Shown here: positions 21,201 to 33,200 of the stretch, in pieces
Numbering within the stretch: the stretch's first letter is position 1
How the letters are laid out: the number at the start of each line of letters is the position of its first letter
Source of the DNA: Phoronis australis
Lineage: Eukaryota > Phoronida > Phoronidae
Length of the DNA: 39,544 nucleotides
Reading direction: 5' to 3'
Assembly (NCBI GenBank): GCA_002633005.1
Contig: NMRA01000005.1
Span: 449,381 to 488,924, forward strand
The notes under the pieces: model-generated
What the model saw: only the letters and a program-made list of their open reading frames with translations
Database searches by the model: none
Told to the model about the DNA's origin: nothing
Program-made: the position numbers and the translations under genes

Positions 21201-24200
21201 TGAGCTGATCCCGTGATAAATGTTCCATTCTGTAGTGAAGATCCCGAGAACTTACGACAGATACTGACTACCACTGTCTGTATATCTCAGGTACACCAAA
21301 CCTTGCGAAGTGTTGGTTCAGATGACATTATTAGAAGAGATCTCGTTTAGATTGTCGATATCACGCCAAGAGTCAATGGTCACCATGAAGTTTTTACTGA
21401 GCCATTCGAATATGCCTGTGGCAAATATCGACCAAGGAGCCTTTGCAATTTGGTACAGCTCGACATTCCTTTTGCTGGTGTTAAGCTGTACTGCTGCACT
21501 TCTCACATGCGGCAACACCTTCTGTGATCTGTTGGGCTATCTTTGGCTCTGCGAATGGTCGTTTCAGTTCCAGAATGTCCAGAATGTACCATGGTAATGT
21601 ATTCTGGTCGGTATTACGTACATAGAGTGTATAGACACGATTTCCTTTCAGAATGGTTCCATCAAGCACATCTAGGTCATCTCTTGTGGCAGGCAATTCT
21701 TGGAGTTCTTTGTTAAGGTGTTTCTGTGTTGGCCATGTCTCAAAAATGAACTTCTTCTTTTGCTGAAATTTGTGGTTAGTTGGAGTGCGTTCCAGCAGTA
21801 TCTATTGCTGCGCAGAAGACTTGACAGCGAGCTAGACTTTCAAATTCCTCTTCTTCTTCTTCTGTTTGGTTGTTGTTTGCTGTTGAGGATTGAAAAGCAC
21901 TAGACAAAGTGTCAGCTACATGAACTTCAAGACGCTTCTCTAGATGAGGTTAAAGTCAAAGGTTTGAGCTTTCATGAAGAGACGTTGCAAGCGTTGAGAT
22001 GCGGAAGCAATCGATTTTCGTATTATCGTGACTAATGGCTGACGATCTGTTTCGACACTGATGCGTTTCCCATACATATAATGTTTGAACTTCTCACACG
22101 CAAAACTACGGCTAGTAACTCCTTTTCAATTTGTGCGTCCCAGGTCTCAGCACCGGTAATTGAACGAGACGGAAATAATACTGGTTTACCTTCTAGTAGA
22201 AATGCTGACCCGATGCCGCATTGTGAAGCATCACAAGTCGCAAACAATTAAACATCCTTATAAGTCAGTGTTACTTTACTTCTTTGCCTTTGTCGAAGTA
22301 CGGCTCACACTTAGCCCCTTTGGTCTTCTCGGAGTTAACCAAGCATTGTTTTTCTTCAAAAGCTCATTTCACGGGGCACCTACTTCACTGAGGTTAGGTA
22401 TGAACTTGGTTGGTGAGGTATTTCACCGTACCCTTAAACTGAAGTACGCCGACCTTGTCTTGAGGTTGTGGCATGTTCTGGATTGCCTGGACTTTGGTAG
22501 GATCGGGTTTGGTGCCTTTCTCTGTGATTTCATGACGTATGTACTTGACAGAGGCTAGTCTGAAGTGACATTTGTCTCTACCAAGTTTGATTCCGAGGTC
22601 ATTTAATCTTTATAAGACTTCTCTGACGTTAGCATCGTGTTCTAAAAACGCTCTCTCATGGACTAGCATATCATTCATGATTGGTTTGGATGGATAACCA
22701 ACTAGTAGCTGTTTGATTGTTTGTTGCTGTATAAGCCCTTGATGCTGATAGTATACCCATGGGCATGCGTAAGTACATGTATCTTCCACACGACGTTCCA
22801 AATGTGGTGACTTTTGCTGATTCTTCATCCAAGCCAATACTGTAGAAGGCATCGCGTGCATCAAACACAGAGAACAATTTGACCTCGGCCATGTCACCTA
22901 TGCACTCATCGATTGTTCGCAGTGGATACTGAGGACATTTGATATCTTTATTGATGTCACCTGTTTCTCTGCAGAATCTGGGTCTACCTGACGGTTTCTT
23001 AAGAACAACAACAATGGATAATACCTAGTCAGTTGGTTCTTTTAAGGGTACGATGGTACCTTTGTCGCACATCTCATCACGTGTCACTTTCAGTTGTTCA
23101 TTAAGTGCTGGTACAATTCTCCTTACGGGTCTCACCATTGGTTCTACCTTTTGATCTGTCATGATTGTGTAGGATGTCGGAGTATTTCCTTTCTAACCTG
23201 TCCAGTTGATGTTTGTTGTGTCGTGCTGAATGTGTAGATTGTTGTCTTGTGTGCATTGGAGGAAACCAGCTGCATCCTGAGGCAATCGTACATCCCAAAG
23301 AGTGCGCTGTTGTGATGTGTTCAATTGTTTGAACGTGACGGGTTCCGTGATGCCTCAGGGTGAAGCCATTACACAGTCGTTGTGCCCAGGGAGGTCGTAG
23401 AAGCCCTTTAGAAATGCTTTGCCCGATCGCTTGATCTTCGCATCAGGTCTGGATCTCATTGTCGTAAATAACAAGACATCACATTTCGCACCGGTGTCTA
23501 TCTTGACGTTAACGATATAACCATTGTGGGAGGGGACTGTTTGAATCCCCCCAGGTGCAGTTGAGTGTTGCTCAAGGCTGCTGTGCTGATACAATGCTGC
23601 TCTTCGAGTTCTACGCTGTCTATGAAAAAAATCTAATTCGCAAGTTTCGTCAGTGTAGTGCAACAATACTTGGGCCTTTTTCGGTCGGGATTTGGGCCAC
23701 CCATGCCTTTATGCAGAGGTTTTCTTTGTTGGTAGGTAATGAGTGATGCATACGATAGATGGGCTTCACTACCACTGCGGCAAACTTGCGAAAAGTGGTT
23801 CCACTTGCCACAACAGTAGAACTGTATTTTTTGTTTCTAGAGTGATCACCACCGCAGTTTATGCACTTGATTGTCTTTGGTCTTTGTTGATGTTTAGTAT
23901 CATATTTACTATGTTTGCTGCTTTATAGCTTTGGCGTGTTTTGCAGAGACTCTTATCCTTAGCATATGCCAATATCCGCTTCGTGGGTGATCTCGGGTTC
24001 CCAGAGCAGCTGCTTTATGATTGGCCACCAGGATAAATATCCTGTCTCAGATCATTTGGTCATTCAAGTCACAAAATTCGCAATTGCCAGCATGGCTACC
24101 CGGGTCTGCCAGGAGTTTGTGTCTTACAGCTATTGCGTGCAACTGTTGCAATGTGAGCGTTTCAATGACATTCTTTCGTGGATTGCAGTTGCCTGAATTT

Positions 24201-27200
24201 AGCTTTGAGAACCTATGGGTTTTCACGTGATTTACCAGTTTCACATTGAAATGTTCTCTCGCGTTCTATAGTTTCTGAGCAAGCTAAGTTAAGCAAAATG
24301 CAAGCTTATGTTTTTGCACCTTTGTTGCTGTGTGTGGCATTGGTGAAAATGTAATAATCTCGCTCAAAAACACGCCAACGTTCTGTGACATTGTCGTCAA
24401 TTGCAAGTGGGTTAGGTTTCTTGAGTACCTCAGCCATTACAGTAGTCCGGTGTATTAGTAATGAGGTTAAACCGAGTGAACGTGCAAACATGGTCAAATG
24501 GAATTAAACCAAAAGTTATCGGCTACAAATTGTCACATCTATCCCACTCCTGGCTTCATGTTAGTTTAGGGTTGTTGATGGCGTTACAACAGACGTGTGC
24601 AGGTACGTGCACACCAGTGTGATGAGTTATCAGACAACGTTCGTAGATACAAGATGGCGTATCCGGCCGCTCGCACAGTGCAATCATTGTAGGCTATACT
24701 CACAAAACCGAATAAAAAGATTGCAAGCAGTCTGATATCTGAATTGCATCGGTCATGCACAGGTCACAAAGATCGGGACCATTGTGCAAAATATCTGATG
24801 AGAACCCTCGTATGTATATTAAGTCATTTGGCTCTTTCTGAGTGAGGTTGCAAAAATTCGTAGCCATGTAGGCCACATCCATCTGTTATTGGTGATGGGC
24901 ATTTGATCCAGGTTACTGTCCATTACTACCACTGCTGCCGCTTACCATTTCACTTGACCTATCCCGAAGCATTATTCCAAGTTTAAATCTGGTCATATTC
25001 CTTTAACTTTTGTGGTCCAGTGATTCCCAGAAAAGTGTCCACAACAGACATTGCTTCCACACACCGTGTATAGAATCCCTGAAGTGAAGGAAAGGCGACA
25101 GGGACAGACGTCCAGACAAATGCACATAGCCGGGAGGACAACATTCCTCTGTCCTTAATGCTTGATATTTGGTCCATGTTATTCTCCACAGATAGCGTCT
25201 ACATCCACCACTGCTTCCTGGCTGGTCATCGTCTACCTAGAAGGTCGATTATTCCTCAGAGCAAGTCTGGTCATGTCACTTTTACTGCTGTCCCAATACG
25301 GCAGGGCCGAGAACGACTATTTATCATATCTAATTCTCTTTTCAAGAAACAGACTCGCAGTACGTCATAGCAAAGTTTTTAGATGGAATGAAAACGGCGT
25401 TAACACAGCGATGATCAATTCACACAGCAATTGTAGATTTGGAAATATTTATTGCTTGCGAGTTTAAATCTTTTTTGTCTCATGGACAATTAGAAGTACA
25501 TCGCCTGCTCGTTGGTTACCAATCCTCCCTCTAGCCCAATGACGCGCTTAGGTTCGGCTCTACGTGAGTTGAACGCAGTCGATGAAAACACGCTGTCTTT
25601 GCTTGCGTCAAGTACTGGCCCATCCAAAATACCTTGGTTATTTTCGTAGCCTCAAATTATCCCTCCGAGTGTTTAATATCTTCACGCGTGCAAACTTTAA
25701 GCAGAACAGCACGTGATGCGGTCAGTACAGACGCAGAGACGGTTTTAACACGTTCGCAGTCGTTCTTAATCTGTGGTCTTCAAAAAATCATGTTTAACCT
25801 GCTATCGGTAAGTGTATTTTGGCACTTTTAACACTATTCTCCAATTTAAGAGTCACATGAATTGAGATTCGCACATGCACAGGCATGAAACACGCTCACG
25901 CTTCAAAACTACCCAGGCGAGGTGTTCAATGTAGTACGGACCCTTCCTGTTTTTGCCAAACAGTCCCGGATCCCACTTGTTTACTTCCGGCAGTAATTTG
26001 AGCGCGTGGTCGGAAAACTTACTAGTTTTAACCTTTGCTACTTCTGAATGAACATCCAGCCAACCCGTCCTTTTGTGAGCGATGACAACGCGGTACAGTG
26101 TTCCAGGCGTGAGTTGTGTGCACGTGCCTTTAGTGACTGCCGGGCTCAACTCGGATGATGAGACAGCCAAACCTTTATTGATGCACTTTACGATTTGTTT
26201 CTCTACCCCGCCCTTTGCTGGCAACCAACTCAGTCGTATCGACGTTGTCAAAGGAGCTGTCCTCAAGCCGGTAGGAATGCTTAGTTCTGTAAGAGTAAAG
26301 GAAACGTAAATGAATTATCAAAAGACAGTGGCAGTCGTCTTATACATCAATGTACTTACTGAAGAGATCTCCCACATTTTAAAGAGTACAATAAATAAAT
26401 AAATTAAGTAAATTCAAATATGTAACTATTATCACGAAGTTTTTTGAAACCATATCTGCATCCTTATTGTCAAGTCTGTGATTTTAGCCAAATATCAAGA
26501 AAACTGTAGATTTTGATTCAGTGAACGTACACATTTTATCACATGACCAAGAATTAATCATCATCAAAAGGATACTGCATAACCATTATCAGGCCCTCAT
26601 TCAATCTTTACAAAGGTGACGGTGGTTGACTCCGACCTTGATGCGACTCTGAACGTCCACGTGTAAATATATGGGCTACGTACGTAAGTTTTGTATATAA
26701 GCTGTAGTTAAGTATCAATGTGATTCACGCGTGACACGTGCTGTGAGTCAGGAGTTCTGGTTGAGGATTGAAATAAAGCAGTCGTGTCCAGGACTTCTAA
26801 GGTGATCGTATCAACCGGAAATTAAGGATCAACGAAATTCACCGTCACACAGATATGTGCACCCAACTGTACTATCACACGGATGATTTCCGAAATGTCG
26901 GGACAAATACTGCTGTATGTAAAACCACTCTTGTCTAAGGTCAGTCATCGCTGTTTCACCAACAGCTGTGACACTACCTGCTCCTTTAAATAAGTTCCTG
27001 TCATGACATTATGACCTCCGCTAATTTCATAAATGATCAGATGTCGCTCTCGTTCTACAATTTTAGCACAGTTCCATCCTGATTGTTGATGCTATCTTGT
27101 ACATGCATTCTCGGGTTTTTTGTTTTGGTATTGCTGTCGACAGAGTGCTTGTTCTAGTGGCATTTCGTCACCTGCATACATTTGATAGACTTTGTCAACC

Positions 27201-30200
27201 TCTCAAGTTGTAATCCAAAGCGGCTCTTGCCGTGTGAGTTAGGAAGAGTTTTCTCGTTGCCCGATCGTTCATCATTATGAATTACGTGCTCCGTCGTGTT
27301 GTGACCCTGGGTATACTATACCGGAGTCCTAGATGTGAGGTTGCATTTAAAGTGACATTATCGTCAAAAAAGAGATTTCCTGATAACAATCCCAACGTTG
27401 AATCAAACTTACAACCTAAGACATCGCATTCCAATGCTTTGCTGGCGGAGACAAATCCCACTCGAAAATGACAAAGAATTTTAAGCGTATTCATAACTAG
27501 TTAAGTTTCTAGCCTTGATTTCAACGACTGGCTACGGTTTTAAAAGTCATTAGGAAATCACAATGGCGAGAATTGGCGATTATGAAATAAAATCACAAAA
27601 CGCAACAATCTTGTTGTTTTGTAGCTCTAGACAAAGCTAAGAACTTCAACAATAATCCCCCAAAACAGGTTTTGCGGCCGTAATACTGATCGTGCCAATA
27701 AACAGATAAGGCCTGTAATGTCCTCGACTGAAGCGGGATAACGCAGTGGCGGATTTAGATGGGGGGCAAGGGGCCATGGCCTTTGGCAGTTAGGGGGTGC
27801 GAATGTCTGAAGGGCAAAATCCTGGCTAGTACTCTTCCCTGGCCCCCCTAACTTCAAATCCTGGATCCGCCTCTGTAACGTGTACTTAGAACTGCTATTG
27901 AGAGAGTCAAATTAACCGCACAGCATTGAAATTAATTGCTTAGCTCAACAGGTTTATCATCCAGTGCTGTTCTTTATTTTCAAAACTAACTATTTTGGTG
28001 TGAAGCTACATTATCTCTAACAGTAGGACCAGTTTTAAAGACCTTTGCGTTGGCAAATAAATACATTGGAGATGCATCATTTGCATATCTGTATCACCAC
28101 GACTTCACATCCTCAAGAGTTCCTGCCAGTATTCCCATGGTGGGCTTCATGATGGACATAAAAGCTAGGCTGTTAAAGAGAAATCTGGTTGTTCATAGAT
28201 AACTGTCAATACTCAGGCCAGTAAACATTTACTGACTTGGTAATGGAAGGTACTATGAGCATTGTAATGTTGGGTAACACTGGCGTTGTCTTACCAGTTT
28301 TTGTCTTCTCGCTTTGCAAACGTGGACCAGTTACATCAGGCCAGCCGGTTAGCTTCGTCGTAACACTCACAGTGTACAGTGACCCTGGTGTTAAGTGTTC
28401 ACAGGTGGACATATTAACAGATGGTTTGACCTCTCGACGGAATGCAGCAGCACCAGGATCGGTCGATGAGCAGTGCACACTGTAATTATGATGGTTCCCA
28501 GCAGCATGGCGCCACGTTATACGTAACGAAGAGTTATCCCTGCCCTTTATACTGATGTTGCTCACCTCTGCTAAGTCTGTAAAAACGCTTGATTTAAAGT
28601 AGAGATGTAAGGCCAACTGGCCTCTCGGTGTCTCAGCTGTAGTCATTGTCATATTGCGATAAATTATCGTCCACTTTCGTGCTTCGGGGCCATTGCATTG
28701 TCCATTCACCATGTTTTAAAACTTTTTAAAAGCTCTTTTAAAGGAAAAAAAGGACATTGGCATGGCAAAATAATGAAGGTTAAACGCTGTCCAGAGTTAT
28801 GGCGGACTGTACATAGTTGTAATCATTGAACAGAAATATGTTCATTTCTTCATGAAAAACGAAATAGGTCAAGGTCAGACTTGCCTGTTCTTGAAGTGAG
28901 AGGAGAATCAGCAAAAATCGGTAGCCAACCATCCCTATTAGTGAACACACGTATCGAGTACAGCGATCCTGGTGTCAGACCATTGCACGTACTGGTAGCA
29001 AAGTCTGAACCAACATAGACAGTGTCTCCCAACACGTTCTTGCGCCCGATACACTTCAATGTGTAACCTTGTTTGTTCCCCGGTGCATGCTTCCACGCTA
29101 CAGTAATCGACGTGCTCGTTTGATTGGTCACACTGATTGACGTCACTCGTTCTAGCTCTGTTCCGGTGAAGATATTCGAAACCCATTACAGTCGGATTTT
29201 TTTAATTTCCGTAATCAATATTTTACGTGTCGACTATTGTTCACTAAAAATTGACCCACAATGCTATACTCTTAGATGTGACATGCGTGTTGAAGAAAAA
29301 GTCAGTAAAGACACATAGCAAAGAACTTTCTGTTGTCATGGTGCAGCAAATCGTAACCTAACAAAACATGTTCGTCTGTTTATGACTCAATCTTATTTCA
29401 GCTACACCTACTTGTCAGGTTCTGTGGGCAATCTAGATACGGGAAACATTCCATCTTGATTTCTGGGGGAGAACCAACTACATATATGCTACTAATCATC
29501 GAAGCAAACATGGAAACGAAAACCGAGGTGGGCATCTGAAGGGAAGGACAGAAAGTAACGACGGTAAAATTGTCAACCGTCATGTGTGTTGGATAACTCG
29601 CGAGAAGAAATAGCAGTGACAACGTGGGAAGCAAGACATGCACGGGTTCACAATATAGGGGAAGAACTAAAATGTACAAACAAGGGTGGTGTTGGATGGA
29701 GAGTATGTAAGGGAAGAAATAGAGGGAACAGCGTCTGGTATTGGGCGAGGAAGAACGGAAAGTATAGGAAGAATAGAAGGAGCAACAGGGATACTGAACG
29801 GGAAGAAATAAATGGAACACCGTCGGGCATAGGACGAGGATGAATGGAAAGTATACGGAGATTGAACGAATAAGGTTAACTGAGGGTGTAGGAGGATGAA
29901 GCGTGTACAAGAAGAAATAGCGTCTAACCCGAAACGGCGAGTATGGGCGAAGAAATACATGAAGAAGGAACAATGTCTGATACAGGACAAAGGTTGGCAG
30001 AGGGTTTTCGTGATGAAACAGGTGGAAAGACTTCTAAACGAGGTGGACGAAGAGTATAGGGAAAAAAGAAAGGACGCCTGACATTGGACTGACGTGGGTG
30101 TAAAGAATACGGGAATGAACATAAGGATTAACGACTGTCAGAAGTCGGGTTAAATAAAAGTTTCAGCACCTACCGGAGGTCACATAACAATTGCCAGCGC

Positions 30201-33200
30201 AGCATAAGTTAAGAACAAGCAGTAGAGAAGAGACATATAATCAAGACTGGATGGATAAGAAGATATGCAGAAGACATAAAAGAGATACATGTAGCTAACG
30301 AAGAGGATACAGTGTAACCTAGTGGGATAAGTATCGGTGCATTTACTCAAGGTCGTCGTGGGTTCGAATCCCATTGGTGATCATTGCCACACCCTTCAGA
30401 CATGTTTCCGGCTCCTCAGCTTTTTTATCTATACATTGATAAAGCATAAAATGGTCCCAGTTGATCAGTGCAATGCGTTCACCCAAGCAGCCTGCGCATG
30501 TCTTGTACAGCGTGTACCAGACAGCCTGTAATTATATATTTGTGAAATGGTCATCGTTGAACTTCAAAAATTCGTTGGCACACTTTTTGGCAACCATTTG
30601 TTTTACTTATCTGCAGTTATAATAACAAGGAAGAATAGGTACAAGAGTTCTTATTGACATTATTTGTTGGCAATTGAGGATGGTGGTTAGAAGCATTAGC
30701 CCCAAACCTTTCCTCGTGTTACTTTGCCGTCGCAGCAATAAAATAAAAAATCGACTCTATTGTGGAGCTCGAAAAACCATTTGTCTCAACCCTGAAGGTG
30801 GAAGGTTTCCAGAAATTGCAGTCTTTTAAACAAATACTGACTGTCGAAAGTTACTGACCGTCTGAGGTATCGTAAGCAGTTTTTCACATAAAATGAACTT
30901 CGAGGTCTTTGTCTGAGTAGCTCTGTGAGGAGCTCACGTGATGTACAGTACATATCAGAAGTACATGAGACAATTGAACTGATTTGTATATTAAATGTGT
31001 AGAGGAAAAATCAGCATAAATGTCGCTGTGGCGTATATTAACACGCCAGAGCTAACAATGTCTTAATCTTTTAAATAAATTTTGTATAGTTTAAATTCAG
31101 ATAATCGTATTTTATTTAACTGATGACAGTTATGTATCCCCAGAGTCTTACAGTATTTGTTGTAAGGAGAGGAATCTGAGGAAGAAGAGTGGCGTCACTG
31201 ATCGGGTCAACCACTTTAAATAAGAAAAAACTATTGGCGACCATTATGAAATAACGACTATTCGGAGTTCCAATTCTAAAACGAAAAATTAACATTTTAC
31301 CCACTATCCACTTGCATCAGGTTTAACCAATATATAACGTCAACAATTTCCATGGTTGCTAACATACAGTGGAGCTCTCAGGAGCTAGCCCAAAACTGCA
31401 GATTAAATTTAACCCCAAACTGGCGGATTGGATTCAGAGCTGCACAAGTGGCTCGCCTAAAACGTCCCTTAAGAACACATGAGCGTGAAGTTCACTGTAT
31501 TACACATAGGCGGATTTAGGGGGGAGGGCCCAGGGGGCCCGCCCCCCCCCCCTTGGCTTCCGCAAAAAATATAACAGCAAGAGCGTAGGGAAATGTTGAG
31601 TTTATTAATTAACCCCGATAATTAAAATTATAACGGATGAAAAAGGATTTAAATGTATGCAGTTTTAGGGTTGGGGGAGGGGGACTCAGATCCAGTTTCA
31701 AGTGCCAAATTCGGAACGCGGCTTATTCGTAACGGAATTATGGCTAAGTATTGGCTCTCCCGCGATATCCCAGGCGACCGCATTACGACTCCGTTTCCGT
31801 CGTCTGCTCCACTGTGCAATGAAGAAAATTTACTTCATTTTTTAAAGAAAATGGAACCTGAGTGACGATGAAAAAACAGAAGCTGCTGGTAAGATGTGAA
31901 TTTTAATCGAAGTGTTAGTGAATCACTCAGAAACTCATAATTCTCTCTTTGTCAAACTGACTTAAGACGATTTCCTAAGCAACCCGTCATTATTGCCAAC
32001 ACGAAAAACGGATTTGGTCTTTTGGGCATTTGAAGACTATTTTAAATACAACAAAGTTGTTAAGAACCGACTGCACAAAATATAAAACGTGTAATAAGCA
32101 TTACAAAAAGAAGTAGGTTTCGCACGCAAACGCTATGGACCATAAACAAGTAGGTCTCCTAGTACGAGATTAACAGATAAGTCGTGGTGGTGTAGTGGTA
32201 ACGCACGCGCGCGCTAACCGCCACGTCGTGAGATCGAGTCTCCGATACATGCAGTTTTTCTTGTTTGATGCGTTCTCCGTGTTTTTCTCTTGGATAATAC
32301 TTCAGGAATCAAGGAAAATGCTTGATTTTTGGAGGGAAAAACAGAAAAATTTCCTTGGCGTGAGGGGGCAAACCCCCCTCCCGACCTCCCCCCATTCGGT
32401 GCTATGCGCACCTACAATCGTGGTTTGCGCAAATGCTTACAGCCGGACAAAATGATGGGCTCCCCCTTGTGATATCCTACATCCGCCACTGTTACATCTG
32501 TTCTGAAGAGGCGACTAAATGATATGTCAAATCTCAGCTTCGTAACTTTAAAAGTGTTGCAAAACCGCTTTGAAACAATTACACACGCGCGCGCGCGCAC
32601 ACACGCACGCACGCACATATACGCACACACAGTACTATTGAAGCAGTGTGGTGTAATTGTCTGCTTTATACGGAGGTTGAGTGAACAAATCGGCGGTTTT
32701 GAGACGCTCTTGACTGTTTGTAGTCATTGCGGGGATCACACAACTCCTATACAATTTTACAACACGTACTAGAAATTGTTGATCCATCTTGCTTCCAGTC
32801 GCTTATCGCATCTTTCCACTTTGACTGTTTGGTTACTATTCTTAACGAGTAGCTGGTTCCTGGGGTCAGTCCATCGCACACAGCTTCGTTTTGATCAGGC
32901 ATCACTTGGATACTCTTTTTCATGGCACTGCGCTCAGCTGAGACGCACTCAAGGATATATGCCTCCTTTCTTCCCCATGCGTGGCGCCACCTCGCAGTTA
33001 GCGAAGATGCAGAGGATGCCAAAATCTTCAAATGTGTTGCGTTCGTCAACGCTGTGTCAAGATAGCAAGCCAACAATCATGCAACAATACATTATCGGGA
33101 TACCATTTCTAAAGATAAATTTAAGAAACGAAGGAAGTTTATTGAAGGCTACTGACTGAAATGTACACTGGCTGGAAAGACAATTGATTCCTACCTGTCT

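Larger units (their letters stand above)
20599..24650 (-). mobile_element. Decayed Ty3/Gypsy retrotransposon, minus strand, with LTR remnants
   Basis: Read on the minus strand, the order is zinc knuckle (about 23.8 kb), protease (23.5 kb), reverse transcriptase (23.06-22.61 kb), RNase H (22.2 kb) and integrase (21.7-20.77 kb): the Ty3/Gypsy order. Frameshifts and stops interrupt every domain. A direct repeat of about 95 bp bounds it (20599-20694 and 24559-24650). The element sits in intron 10 in the same orientation as the host gene and makes up most of that 6.3-kb intron. Confidence 0.8.
19677..26022 (-). other. Intron 10
   Basis: The longest intron (6.3 kb), largely the Gypsy element. The flanks 19677-20476 and 24651-26022 show short frames on both strands without domain character. 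If further FN3 exons ever existed here, none is recognisable now. Confidence 0.75.
29158..32769 (-). other. Intron 7
   Basis: A 3.6-kb intron carrying the purine-rich minisatellite, a SINE, the 987-bp transposon with its nested SINE, and the CA/CG tract. In 30.55-31.50 kb I see no feature. Confidence 0.75.

Noticed and set aside
29398-30122. Long minus-strand frames rich in Phe, Tyr, Ser and Pro
   Set aside because: They are the antisense reading of the purine-rich minisatellite; the repeated composition explains the lack of stops.
30340-30375. Possible functional tRNA gene
   Set aside because: Only the T-arm is intact; the D-arm/A box is mutated and no acceptor stem pairs, so a SINE is the better reading.
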